Assembly (NCBI GenBank): GCA_035308365.1 | Contig: DATGGU010000101.1 | Location: 1-64,000 of the forward strand | DNA length: 64,000 nt | Direction: 5' to 3' | Source: PALSA-505 sp035308365 | Lineage (GTDB): Bacteria; Actinomycetota; Actinomycetes; Streptosporangiales; Streptosporangiaceae | In this document: positions 16,595-24,624 of the stretch, in pieces | Position numbering within the stretch: position 1 is the first letter of the stretch | Layout of the letters: each line of letters starts with the position of its first letter | Made by a program: the position numbers and the translations under genes | Notes under the pieces: model-generated | Databases searched by the model: none | What the model was told of the DNA's origin: nothing | The model's input: only the letters and a program-made list of their open reading frames with translations

Positions 16595-17218
16595 CTAGAA
16601 CTTGTCGCCGGGCTTGATCCTGGGGGCGGGTAGCCGGAAGCGCCTGAGCTGCAGGGTCCGCATGATCGCGTACATGGTGATGCCACGGGTGCTCTGGCCG
16701 GGGTAGCGCACCGCGGCCAGCTTGCGCACGCCGCGGGCGATGACGAATCCCTCACCCACGATGATCAAGATCATCGCCAGTACCACCGGGTACAGGAACG
16801 CCTTGACCGCGGTGCTGTGGATGAACAGCACCAGCACCAGCACGATCAGGATGTACATGTAGTACTCGCTGAACCTGCGCCTCGAATCCACGTAGTCGCG
16901 GGTGAGCGCCTTGATCGGGCCCTTGTCCCGGGGCGTGAGCGCCCATTCCTCGCCGCGTTTCATCGCCTCGTACTTGCGCGCCCGCTCGGCTCGGTCCCTC
17001 GTCCGGGCCTGCTGCTGTCCGGCCTTGTCGCCCGGCTTGACGTAGCTGGGGTTGCGCCTCTTGCGCTCAGCCTCGCTGCGCTTGGGTGTCGGCCGGCCCT
17101 TGCCCGGGGTAAAAGCGCTGCCAGCACCCTCTGGGCGGTCTTCGGAATTGCCGGGCTCAGCTCCGCCGGTAACCTCGTCTACGGCCCCGCCGGCCCCGGC
17201 GTTGCGGCGTCGGAACAC
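16595..17218 (-). CDS. DUF3043 domain membrane protein
   Basis: 207 residues. An Arg/Lys-rich hydrophilic N-terminus (GRPTPKRSEAERKRRNP near residue 41, EAMKRGEEWALTPRDKGP near 83) precedes two membrane segments at about 120-160 (YMYILIVLVLVLFIHS and YPVVLAMILIIVGEGFVI). The C-terminus is RRFRLPAPRIKPGDKF. This arrangement defines DUF3043, an actinobacterial family of unknown role. It is divergent from pspA. Confidence 0.88.
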   Translation of the reverse strand: MFRRRNAGAGGAVDEVTGGAEPGNSEDRPEGAGSAFTPGKGRPTPKRSEAERKRRNPSYVKPGDKAGQQQARTRDRAERARKYEAMKRGEEWALTPRDKGPIKALTRDYVDSRRRFSEYYMYILIVLVLVLFIHSTAVKAFLYPVVLAMILIIVGEGFVIARGVRKLAAVRYPGQSTRGITMYAIMRTLQLRRFRLPAPRIKPGDKF

Positions 17219-17275
17219 ATCATCAGCTTAGCCGTCCCGCGTGGCTCGTCAGCACCGTGCTCGTTTCGGACGTCG

Positions 17276-17419
17276 GGGTTCTTCAAGGAGCCCACCGCGG
17301 TTGCCACGGTGCCACCCGCACCGGCACTCGGGCAGGCAAAATTCGCCTGCCCTCGCCGGCCGGTCCTGAAGAACCCTCACCGGGTGCGAGGTGATCGCCC
17401 GATGATGACTCGCACCCGG
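17276..17419. other. Nested inverted-repeat element in the DUF3043-pspA intergenic region
   Basis: Outer arms GGGTTCTTCA (17276-17285) and TGAAGAACCC (17367-17376), extendable by GGA/TCC across one bulge, enclose a GTGCC/GGCAC stem and GGGCAGGC (17330-17337) paired with GCCTGCCC (17345-17352). Directly after, CCGGGTGCGAG (17380-17390) pairs with CTCGCACCCGG (17409-17419). The 330-base gap holds no gene. It may be a structured RNA leader, a small RNA, or a miniature mobile element with terminal inverted repeats. Confidence 0.6.
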
Positions 17420-17548
17420 AAAACCGCGTAGGGTGGGCTTTGACCAGCCGGCGGTAAACAACTGACGCTCCACCGCGGCGTGCCTGTCTGGGTCTACCCG
17501 CGAACGTGGCGCGGCGGCAGCGTAAGCATGAAGGGGACGTACGCGCCT

Positions 17549-18355
17549 ATGAGCGTGATGAAGCGGGTTTCGCTTATCTTCAAGTCCAAGGCGAACAGGG
17601 CCCTGGACCGGATGGAAGATCCCCGGGAAACCCTTGACTACTCCTACCAGAGGCAGCTCGAAATGCTGCAGAAGGTTCGTCGCGGTGTCGCGGACGTGGC
17701 CACGTCCCGCAAGCGCATTGAACTGCAGATGAACCAGATCAACCAGCAGTCGGCCAAGCTCGAGAAGCAGGCCCGTGACGCGCTCGCCGCCGGACGCGAG
17801 GATCTGGCCCGCGAGGCGCTCTCCCGCCGGTCGTCGGTGCAGAGCCAGCTCACCGACCTGCAGGCGCAGTACGAGCAGTTGCAGGGTGAAGAGGAGAAGC
17901 TGACCTTCGCCTCGCAGCGGCTGCAGACCAAGGTGGACACCTTCCGCACCCGGAAGGAAACGATCAAGGCCACCTACACCGCGGCTGAGGCGCAGACCCG
18001 GATCAACGAGGCCTTCTCCGGCATCTCCGAGGAAATGGGCGACGTCGGCATGGCGATCCAGCGTGCCGAGGACAAGACCGCCCAGATGCAGGCCCGGGCC
18101 GGCGCCATCGACGAGCTGCTCGCCTCCGGCGCCCTGGACGACCAGGTATCGGGCCCGCACGACGACATCCAGGCCGAACTGGACCGGATGGGCGCGAGCA
18201 ACTCGGTCGACCTGGAGCTCGAGCGGCTCAAGGGCGAGCTGGGCCAGAGCGAGGCGCCGCGGCAGATCGGGGCTGGTGGCGCGGCGAGTGCCGCCGGGCA
18301 GCCCGCCGCCGCGAGCGCTGCCGACGCTGAGCCTAAGGGAGATGAGAGCGCATGA
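17549..18355 (+). CDS. pspA: PspA/IM30 (ESCRT-III-like) envelope stress protein
   Basis: 268 residues, almost entirely coiled-coil alpha helix. The start SVMKRVSLIFKSKANRALDR contains the amphipathic membrane-binding helix, followed by MEDPRETLDYSYQRQLEML and the long helical hairpin to about residue 220. The tail is Ala/Gly-rich. PspA oligomers coat and stabilise damaged inner membrane. I chose the ATG at 17549, with AGGGGA upstream; 17528 and 17480 are in frame but precede the family's conserved start. The stop overlaps the pspAA start by 4 bases. Confidence 0.93.
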   Translation: MSVMKRVSLIFKSKANRALDRMEDPRETLDYSYQRQLEMLQKVRRGVADVATSRKRIELQMNQINQQSAKLEKQARDALAAGREDLAREALSRRSSVQSQLTDLQAQYEQLQGEEEKLTFASQRLQTKVDTFRTRKETIKATYTAAEAQTRINEAFSGISEEMGDVGMAIQRAEDKTAQMQARAGAIDELLASGALDDQVSGPHDDIQAELDRMGASNSVDLELERLKGELGQSEAPRQIGAGGAASAAGQPAAASAADAEPKGDESA

Positions 18356-18630
18356 TCGTCCGGATCCTGGGGGAGGGCCAGTTCCGGGTCGATGACGCTG
18401 TCGCCTCCGAACTGCAGACGCTCGACAGTGACCTTGAGGCCGCCGTGGAGAACAACGACCAGGACGCGCTGAGTGCCGCGCTCAGGGCGCTCCTGGACCG
18501 CACCCGCAGCCAGGGCACGGCGCTGGCTGCGGACAGCCTGGAGCCGTCCGACGTGATCATTCCGCACGAGGACGCCACCCTGGACGAAGTCCGCAAGCTC
18601 ATCACAGACGAAGGACTCATCCCGGGCTAG
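18352..18630 (+). CDS. pspAA: PspA-associated protein PspAA
   Basis: 92 residues: MIVRILGEGQFRVDD opening, central DLEAAVENNDQDALSAALRAL helix pair, and VIIPHEDATLDEVRKLI end. This is the PspAA domain found immediately after pspA in actinobacteria. It overlaps pspA by ATGA. It is thought to act as a PspA partner in envelope stress; its biochemistry is not established. Confidence 0.88.
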   Translation: MIVRILGEGQFRVDDAVASELQTLDSDLEAAVENNDQDALSAALRALLDRTRSQGTALAADSLEPSDVIIPHEDATLDEVRKLITDEGLIPG

Positions 18631-19343
18631 GGCACGGCCGGGGCGACTCGTGCTGCTCATCGGCCGGGGTGGCTCATGCTGCTCATCGGTCTTCGGCCGA
18701 TTTCGCCGTGGCCCGCAGTATTTGCCCGGGGGGCCGAGCCCCCCGGACCCCCACGCTGCTGGGTGGCCGGATCTCCCCGTTGCTGGCTGGCCGGCGGGGA
18801 GCGTCCCGGACCCCACGCCGCTGCTGCTCGTTGGCCTTCGGCTGATTTCGCCGTGGCCCGCAGTATTTGCCCGGGGGGCCGAGCCCCCCGGACCCCCGCG
18901 CTGCTGGGTGGCCGGATCTCCCCGCTGCTGGTTGGCCGGCGGGGAGTTCCCCGGACCCCACGCCGCTGCTGCTGGTTGGTCGGCTCCCTACGCTGCTGGT
19001 TGGCCGGCGGGGAACCTCCGGCCCTCCACGCTGCTGCTGGTTGGCCGGGCCTCCACGTTGCTGGGTGGGGTGGGTGGGTCGCTTTGGTGATTGGGCGGGG
19101 TCGGGGGTGGTGGCGGTTGGCTGAGAAGAGGCTGAGAGCGCTACGCTTTGCGCGGAATGGGAACGGGCGGGTGGAGGCTCGCGTTATTACGTGTGTCTTG
19201 GTTTCGCTCTGCAGGTCAGCCGATGGGCAGCGGACGGTCAGGAATCTTCCAGGGTGACTGGATAGATCTGGCTGAAGGATGGACCAGAGCGCCGGATGGG
19301 CGAGACTGGGACATAGCACAGGCAGCTAATGAAAGGCATGTCG
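18631..19343. other. Gene-free repeat field between pspAA and htpX
   Basis: A 713-base gap without a supportable gene. Bases 18680-19080 are built from degenerate direct repeats, including two near-identical units of 145-bp period, each carrying a GC-rich hairpin element. Bases 19081-19343 are less repetitive and should contain the htpX promoter. Confidence 0.7.
18679..18968 (+). repeat. Tandem 145-bp repeat with GC-hairpin element, two copies
   Basis: The block starting TTTCGCCGTGGCCCGCAGTA at 18701 recurs at 18846 with only scattered changes. Each copy has the hairpin CCGGGGGGCCGAGCCCCCCGG and continues through a GCTGCTGGGTGGCCGGATCT segment. Degenerate third and fourth partial copies extend to about 19070. 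Confidence 0.9.
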
Positions 19344-20303
19344 ATGGCGCGCACCCGATACGCCCCGGATCGAGGGCTCACGGCGCGGATGACCCTGACC
19401 ATGTTCCTTATCGGGCTGGTCTTCGTGGCATTCGTCGCCGCACTCGTGGGCATCCTGAGCGCTGTTCACGCCTCCAACGGGGCCATCATCTTCTTCCCGG
19501 TCGTTCTCGGCCTCGGCCTGGGCATCGGGTCGCTGTTCTTCTCTGACAAGATCGCCTTGCGCGCTGCGGGCGCCCAGGTGGTGACCCCGCAGCAGGCGCC
19601 GGAGTTGCACGGGATCGTCGACCGGCTGTGCGCCATGGCAGACATGCCAAAGCCAGTGGTGGCGATCGCTCCCACCGACATGCCGAACGCGTTCGCCACC
19701 GGCCGCAGCAGCAAGCATGCCGTGGTCTGCGTGACCGAGGGCATCATGCGGCGGCTGGACCGCGAAGAACTCGAGGGTGTGCTGGCACACGAGATGTCCC
19801 ACGTCGCGCACAAGGACGTGGTCGTGATGACGGTCGCCTCGTTCCTGGCGATCATCGCCGGCCTGATGATCAGGTTCGCCTTCTACTCCGAGCTGTTCGG
19901 TGGTGGCGGACGTGGCCGCCGGGACAACAGCGGTGGCCAGGTGATGATCATGATGCTGGCCGTGATGGCCGTGAGCGTCATCATCTACGCGATCAGCTTC
20001 CTGCTGATCAGGCTGCTGTCGCGGTACCGCGAGCTGGCCGCCGACCGGTCCGGCGCGCTGCTCACCGGCCAGCCGTCCAAGCTGGCCAGCGCGCTGCAGA
20101 AGGTGAGCGGTTCGATCGCCCAGATCCCGACCAGGGACCTGCGGTCGTCCGGGGCCGCCGAGGCGCTGAACGCGTTCTACTTCGCACCGGCGCTGACCAA
20201 GGGACGGTCCGGCGCGGGCCTGGCCACGCTCTTCTCCACCCACCCCTCGCTGGAGCGCCGCCTGGCCGAGCTGGCCAAGATCTCCAAGCAGCTCGGTCAG
20301 TAG
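19344..20303 (+). CDS. htpX: HtpX family membrane zinc metalloprotease
   Basis: 319 residues. Two N-terminal membrane segments (about 17-65), the zinc-binding HEMSH motif near residue 149 in EGVLAHEMSHVAHKD, a second hydrophobic pair near 165-225, and the third ligand region RELAADRSGALLTG. The C-terminal TLFSTHPSLERRLAEL is typical. It degrades damaged membrane proteins. Two further in-frame ATGs lie at 19329 and 19338; I preferred 19344 because AAAGG is spaced properly from it. It sits between pspAA and pspAB, linking proteolysis to the Psp response. Confidence 0.92.
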   Translation: MARTRYAPDRGLTARMTLTMFLIGLVFVAFVAALVGILSAVHASNGAIIFFPVVLGLGLGIGSLFFSDKIALRAAGAQVVTPQQAPELHGIVDRLCAMADMPKPVVAIAPTDMPNAFATGRSSKHAVVCVTEGIMRRLDREELEGVLAHEMSHVAHKDVVVMTVASFLAIIAGLMIRFAFYSELFGGGGRGRRDNSGGQVMIMMLAVMAVSVIIYAISFLLIRLLSRYRELAADRSGALLTGQPSKLASALQKVSGSIAQIPTRDLRSSGAAEALNAFYFAPALTKGRSGAGLATLFSTHPSLERRLAELAKISKQLGQ

Positions 20304-20305
20304 CC

Positions 20306-20881
20306 GTGGGCCTTCTTGATACCCTGCTCGGCCGCACCAAGCCGAAGCAGCCCAACCTGGACGCGCTGTTCGCTCTGCCCTCGGCCGCGATCACGCTGGA
20401 AGCGGCGGCCGACCTGGTGCCGACCGGCACCGGGTCGGTCTGCTTCCGCGAGGCCGAGGGCCGCGCCTTCCAGGACATCGAGCGCGAGGTCCGCGAACTG
20501 CTCGACACCAGCGCCGGCCAGGACGCGCCGCCGGTGGAGGTGACCAGGGACTCCTACGGCTACACCTGGCTGATCGTGCGCCGCCCGGCCGACCAGGTCG
20601 CCGACCTGGTGACCGACGTGCACGCGGTCAACTCCTCGCTGGCCGACAGCGGCTTCGGCCCGCAACTGCTCTGCTCCCTGATCAACTTCCGCAACCAGCA
20701 GAGCCGCCTGGCGATTGTCTACCTGTTCAAGCGCGGCACGTTCTACCCCTTCGCCCCGACCGGCCGCGAGAGCCGGGACAACGGCCTGGAAATCCGGGTC
20801 AAGGGCATCATCGAGGGCGACCTCAAGATCGAACAAGACCTGAGCCGCTGGTTCCCGGTCTGGGACGCCCCCGGCCTCTAG
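20306..20881 (+). CDS. pspAB: PspAB domain protein (Psp-associated)
   Basis: 191 residues from a GTG two bases after the htpX stop. The opening GLLDTLLGRTKPKQPNLDAL, central SYGYTWLIVRR and VHAVNSSLADSGFGPQLLC, and the late IVYLFKRGTFYPFAPTG are characteristic of PspAB, a soluble domain associated with actinobacterial PspA/HtpX loci. It is certainly in one operon with htpX. Its molecular role is unknown. Confidence 0.85.
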   Translation: MGLLDTLLGRTKPKQPNLDALFALPSAAITLEAAADLVPTGTGSVCFREAEGRAFQDIEREVRELLDTSAGQDAPPVEVTRDSYGYTWLIVRRPADQVADLVTDVHAVNSSLADSGFGPQLLCSLINFRNQQSRLAIVYLFKRGTFYPFAPTGRESRDNGLEIRVKGIIEGDLKIEQDLSRWFPVWDAPGL

Positions 20882-21010
20882 CGCCTGTGAGATTGATCGC
20901 GATGAGGCCCGGTGCGGAATGACCGGGGACGGCATATCGTTGTGGCACGAGGGAAGTAATCGTGCGCCGTGTAAGGCGGCGCTACAGCCCGACACGGGAG
21001 CTGACGAGAC

Positions 21011-21361
21011 ATGACTGTGCAGGACCAGGCCACCGAGCAGGGAATCATCCTCACTGATGTGGCCGCGGCCAAGGTGAGCAGCCTGCTGGCCCAGGAGGGC
21101 CGTGACGACCTGAGGCTGCGTGTCGCCGTCCAGCCCGGTGGCTGCTCCGGTCTGCGTTACCAGCTCTACTTCGACGAGCGTGAGGTCGAGGGCGATCTGG
21201 TCCGCGAGTTCGGCGGCGTCGAGGTCGTCACGGACAAGATGAGCGCCCCCTACCTGATGGGAGCGACCATCGACTACGTGGACACGATCGAGAAGCAGGG
21301 CTTCACGATCGACAACCCGAACGCTACCGGCTCCTGCGCCTGCGGCGACTCGTTCCACTGA
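21011..21361 (+). CDS. erpA: Iron-sulfur cluster insertion protein, HesB/IscA/ErpA family
   Basis: 116 residues with the three family cysteines: Cys45 in QPGGCSGLRY, and Cys109 and Cys111 in GSCACGDSF. It carries or scaffolds an iron-sulfur cluster and delivers it to apoproteins. A GGGAGC site precedes the ATG. The neighbour is an adenosine kinase-like gene, an adjacency also known from other actinobacteria, and the respiratory cluster with its Rieske protein follows a few kilobases on. Confidence 0.93.
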   Translation: MTVQDQATEQGIILTDVAAAKVSSLLAQEGRDDLRLRVAVQPGGCSGLRYQLYFDEREVEGDLVREFGGVEVVTDKMSAPYLMGATIDYVDTIEKQGFTIDNPNATGSCACGDSFH

Positions 21362-21415
21362 CCAGTATTCACCCCTTACCTTCCCCGAGGTTCCTGACGG
21401 CTGGATGCTGCGTCG

Positions 21416-22396
21416 ATGCGTATTGCCGTGACCGGGTCGATCGCGACCGATCACCTGATGACCTTTCCGGGCAGCTTTGCCGAGCAGCTCATGCCGGACA
21501 TGCTGGACAAGGTGGCCCTGTCCTTCCTGGTCGATGGCCTGGAGATCCGCCGGGGCGGGGTGGCCGCGAACATCGCGTTCGGACTCGGCTGCCTCGGCCT
21601 GCGCCCCGTCCTGGTGGGTTCGGTCGGCCGTGACTTCGCCGAGTATCGCTCCTGGCTGATTGCGCACGGCGTGGACACCAGCGGGGTCAGGGAGTCCACC
21701 CTGCGGCACACCGCCAGGTTTACCAACACGACCGACCTGCACGGCGCCCACATCGGGTCGTTCTACACCGGGGCGATGGCCGAGGACTCATCCATCGACC
21801 TGGCACCGATCGCCGGGCAGGTCGGCGGCATCGACCTGATCCTGATCGGGGCCGGCGATCCCGAGGCCATGTTGCGCTTCACCGTGCAGTGCCGCGAGCT
21901 TGGCATCGCGTTCGCCACCGACACATCCTGGCAGGTCGCCCGGCTCGACGGTCCCGACGTGCGCGCCCTGCTCGACGGCGCCGACTACCTTTTCGCCAAC
22001 GAGTACGAGGCGGCGCTGACCGAGCAGAAGACCGGCTGGACCGCCGAGGAAATTACCGCCCGGGTCCGGGTGCGGGTGACGACGCTCGGCAAGGGCGGGG
22101 CCAGGGTGGACCGGGCTGGGCAGCCGCCGCTGCTGGTCCCCGCCGTGGCGGTGGAGCCGCGGGAGACGACCGGAGCCGGGGATGCGTTCCGCGCCGGTTT
22201 CCTGGCCGCCATCGCCCGTGACCTCGGCCTGGAGCGCGCCGCCCAGCTGGGCAACCTGATCGCGGCCTGCTCGCTTGAAACCGTCGGCCCGCAGGAGTAT
22301 GAGCTGAAGCCGGAGCCGCTGACCGCCAGGTTCGCGGCCGCCTACGGCAGCGCGGCCGGTGACGACCTGGCCGCCCTGCTCGCCTCATCCTCCTAA
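21416..22396 (+). CDS. adoK: Adenosine kinase-like PfkB family kinase
   Basis: 326 residues. The N-terminal VTGSIATDHLMTFPGSFAEQ with a long lid region and the RRGGVAANIAFGLGCLG sugar-binding motif near residue 43 match actinobacterial adenosine kinases, which resemble ribokinase more than eukaryotic adenosine kinase. The catalytic motif is TTGAGDAFRAGF near 252. It would phosphorylate adenosine to AMP. The erpA adjacency supports this assignment. Other nucleoside or sugar substrates cannot be excluded. Confidence 0.8.
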   Translation: MRIAVTGSIATDHLMTFPGSFAEQLMPDMLDKVALSFLVDGLEIRRGGVAANIAFGLGCLGLRPVLVGSVGRDFAEYRSWLIAHGVDTSGVRESTLRHTARFTNTTDLHGAHIGSFYTGAMAEDSSIDLAPIAGQVGGIDLILIGAGDPEAMLRFTVQCRELGIAFATDTSWQVARLDGPDVRALLDGADYLFANEYEAALTEQKTGWTAEEITARVRVRVTTLGKGGARVDRAGQPPLLVPAVAVEPRETTGAGDAFRAGFLAAIARDLGLERAAQLGNLIAACSLETVGPQEYELKPEPLTARFAAAYGSAAGDDLAALLASSS

Positions 22397-22406
22397 GCTC
22401 TTTCAG

Positions 22407-23420
22407 GTGCTCTGCTGTCTGGGTGACCTGCTGCTCGACGTCGTAGTGGCAACCACGCCTTCCGGGCCGGAAAGACACCCTACGGCGCTTTCCGGGCCGG
22501 AAAGACACCCTACGGTGCTTTCTGGGCCGGAAAGACACCCTACGGCGGCCATGGGCCAGCATGGCGCGGATACGCCGTCGGCCACCACGGTGGGTGCTGG
22601 CGGCCAGGCCGCCAACGTCGCCGCCTGGGCCGTTGCACTGGGTGAGCAGGCCAGGCTGCTGGCCAAACGGGCGAATGACCTGGCCGGAGAGCTGATAACC
22701 GAGGATCTGCGGCGGCGTGGCGTCGACGTGGCCGGCCCGGTCATCAGCGGGTCCACCGGGGTCGTGGTGTCCGTGTCCGAGCGCGGCGGCGAGCGGACCA
22801 TGCTCACCGACCGTGGGGTCTGCCCGCTGCTGTCCGTGGCCGAGCTGCGCGAGGAGTGGTTCCACGGCTGCGACCGGCTGCATCTGCCGCTCTACTCCCT
22901 GATCGACGCGCCGATCAGGGAAGCGGCCATCGAGGCAGCCCGGCGGGTCGGCCGGGTGAGCGTGGATCTGTCCTCGGTCACGGTGCTGCGGGAGATCGGC
23001 GCCGCCGAGGTGGACCGGCTGCTTGGCCTGGTCAAACCCGAGGTGATCTTCGGCAACGAACGGGAGTCGGCCTTGCTGGCCCGGGAGGGCTGGAACACCG
23101 GCGCGCGGATCATGATCGAGAAGCTGGGCCCGGCCGGGGTCCGGGTGAACGGCAAGCTGTGGCAGGCCCGCCCGGCCGAGCCGGCCGACAGCACCGGAGC
23201 CGGTGACGCGTTCGCCGCGGGCTTCCTGGTCGGCGGCGTAGACCTCGGCCTGGAAGCCGCCGCCAGGGCCGTCAGCCACCTGGGAGCGATGCCGTTATGG
23301 GATCGGCAACCTCGCCCCGCCACAGGCATCGGTGTGACGTCGCTGCCGAATATGCGCCAGCTATGTCACAGCGGCACCGTATGGGGCGCAGCGAGGGAGG
23401 CGGGCGATGACCCTGGATGA
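22407..23420 (+). CDS. psuK: PfkB family kinase, probable pseudouridine kinase, with internal 10-residue repeats
   Basis: 337 residues from a GTG at 22407, where the family start LCCLGDLLLDVVV begins. The active site DSTGAGDAFAAGF near residue 262 and GAGGQAANVAAWAVALG near 68 are intact. Between them residues 17-46 consist of three copies of a unit like SGPERHPTAL, encoded by 30-bp tandem repeats, in place of the short lid strand. The next gene encodes pseudouridine-5'-phosphate glycosidase and overlaps by 14 bases, so phosphorylation of pseudouridine is the likely reaction. Whether the repeat impairs the lid is unknown. Confidence 0.8.
   Translation: MLCCLGDLLLDVVVATTPSGPERHPTALSGPERHPTVLSGPERHPTAAMGQHGADTPSATTVGAGGQAANVAAWAVALGEQARLLAKRANDLAGELITEDLRRRGVDVAGPVISGSTGVVVSVSERGGERTMLTDRGVCPLLSVAELREEWFHGCDRLHLPLYSLIDAPIREAAIEAARRVGRVSVDLSSVTVLREIGAAEVDRLLGLVKPEVIFGNERESALLAREGWNTGARIMIEKLGPAGVRVNGKLWQARPAEPADSTGAGDAFAAGFLVGGVDLGLEAAARAVSHLGAMPLWDRQPRPATGIGVTSLPNMRQLCHSGTVWGAAREAGDDPG
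22457..22546 (+). repeat. Three tandem 30-bp repeats inside psuK
   Basis: Three 30-bp units, each with the palindromic CTTTCCGGGCCGGAAAG core (third and first slightly changed) and ending CACCCTACGG. They keep the reading frame of psuK. A sequence-related 30-bp triple repeat lies at 59394-59483. Confidence 0.92.
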
Positions 23421-24318
23421 GGTGCTGCGGCCTTCCGCCGAGGTTGCCGAGGCGCTGGCCGCGGGCGAGCCGGTGGTGGCGCTGGAGACCACGCTCGTCT
23501 CGCACGGGTTTCCCGGTATGCGCGGGGTTGAGGTCGCGCTGGAATCCGAACGCCGGGTACGCGCTGCGGGCGCGGTGCCCGCGACCGTGGCCGTGGTGGA
23601 CGGTCAGATCCGGGCGGGGCTGGCCCCGGCCGTAATGGAGCGGCTGGCCGCCAGCCCGGACGTACGCAAGGCAGGCCCGCGTGACCTCGCCGCCTGCGTG
23701 GTCAGCGGAGACCTCGGCGCGACTACCGTAGGCGGGACGCTGGCCGTCTGCAGGCTGGCCGGGATCCGGTTCATGGGCACCGGCGGGATCGGTGGCGTGC
23801 ACCGGGGTTTCGCCAGGACGCTCGACATCTCCGCCGACCTGGCCCAGCTCGCCAGGACACCGGCCCTGGTCGTGGCGTCCGGGCCGAAGTCGCTGCTCGA
23901 CGTGCCGGCCACCGCCGAACTGCTGGAATCGCTGGGGGTTCCGGTGCTGGGCTGGCGCACCGGCACGCTGCCCCGGTTCTACTCCGCGGCCGGCGGGCCG
24001 CCGGTCTCGGCCCGGGTGGACAGCGTGGCAGAGGCCGCGCGCGTCGCGGGCCTGCACTGGGAGCTGACCGGCGGGGGACTGCTGGTGGCGCGGCCACCCG
24101 GCCGGAGCCTGGACGTGGACGAGCTGACCGAGCGGGCGCTGGAAGCCGCCGGGCGAGCCGGAGCCACCGGCCAGGCGGTTACCCCGGCCGTGCTGGCGTA
24201 CCTGCACGAGCAGACCGGCGGCGCGACCCTTGAGGTCAACGCGGAGCTGATCGCGGACAATGCGGGGCTGGCCGCCGAGCTCGCCGTGGCTTACCCGGCG
24301 GCCAACCGGGCTACCTGA
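23407..24318 (+). CDS. psuG: Pseudouridine-5'-phosphate glycosidase
   Basis: 303 residues. The opening VVALETTLVSHGFPGMRGVEVALESE, the FMGTGGIGGVHRG active-site segment near residue 120, CAGPK-equivalent VVASGPKSLLDVPATAELLE near 155 and C-terminal LEVNAELIADNAGLAAELA are typical of the PsuG family. It cleaves pseudouridine 5'-phosphate into uracil and ribose 5-phosphate, the second step after the kinase encoded upstream. The genes overlap, so they form one operon for modified-nucleoside salvage. Confidence 0.92.
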   Translation: MTLDEVLRPSAEVAEALAAGEPVVALETTLVSHGFPGMRGVEVALESERRVRAAGAVPATVAVVDGQIRAGLAPAVMERLAASPDVRKAGPRDLAACVVSGDLGATTVGGTLAVCRLAGIRFMGTGGIGGVHRGFARTLDISADLAQLARTPALVVASGPKSLLDVPATAELLESLGVPVLGWRTGTLPRFYSAAGGPPVSARVDSVAEAARVAGLHWELTGGGLLVARPPGRSLDVDELTERALEAAGRAGATGQAVTPAVLAYLHEQTGGATLEVNAELIADNAGLAAELAVAYPAANRAT

Positions 24319-24561
24319 GCATGAAGGACTGGATGTAGCGGGCGGGGGAGCCGACGCCGGTGGCATCGTCATACCCCTTGACCGCGGGCAGCGCGGCCGC
24401 TCCCTCGCCGTCGATGCCAAGGGTCCGCCGGTCGCCCAGGACGGGTGGGTGTCGGCGATCGTGTTCCGGTGGGTGGATGCCTGCGCGGCCGTGGCCGCGG
24501 TCAGCCCGCCCGCGAGCAGTACGCCCATGGCGGCCGCGGCCGTGGTAGGTGTCGCATGCAC
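24311..24561 (-). pseudogene. Internally deleted secreted serine protease gene (S53/subtilase type)
   Basis: From the GTG at 24561, behind a GGGAAAGGA ribosome site, the frame encodes a signal peptide (TAAAAMGVLLAGGLTAATAA) and the propeptide-like start NTIADTHPSWATGGPLA. The same strand in another frame ends with PAVKGYDDATGVGSPARYIQ, a typical C-terminus of sedolisin/subtilisin-type peptidases. The whole catalytic core, normally several hundred residues, is missing and the two ends are out of frame. It overlaps the psuG stop by 8 bases. Confidence 0.55.
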
Positions 24562-24624
24562 ATTCCTTTCCCTGGTAGGCAGGTGCGTCAAGTTCTATCA
24601 CCGGACACGAGTAGCGTGACTGGC

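Noticed and set aside
16575..16597. Possible tRNA T-arm (GGTTCGAGTGCCCGG)
   Set aside because: The stem would need a nine-base loop, and no anticodon or acceptor stem can be formed upstream.
17249..18160. Long minus-strand frame over pspA
   Set aside because: Composition is the reverse shadow of the coiled-coil gene; no start signal.
19628..20305. Arg-rich extension upstream of pspAB in frame with htpX antiphase
   Set aside because: The pspAB family begins at the GTG at 20306; the upstream part overlaps htpX and is not protein-like.
22457..22546. CRISPR-like array (30-bp repeats)
   Set aside because: The units are directly adjacent with no spacers and lie in frame inside a kinase gene; no cas genes are present. 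The same applies to 59394-59483.
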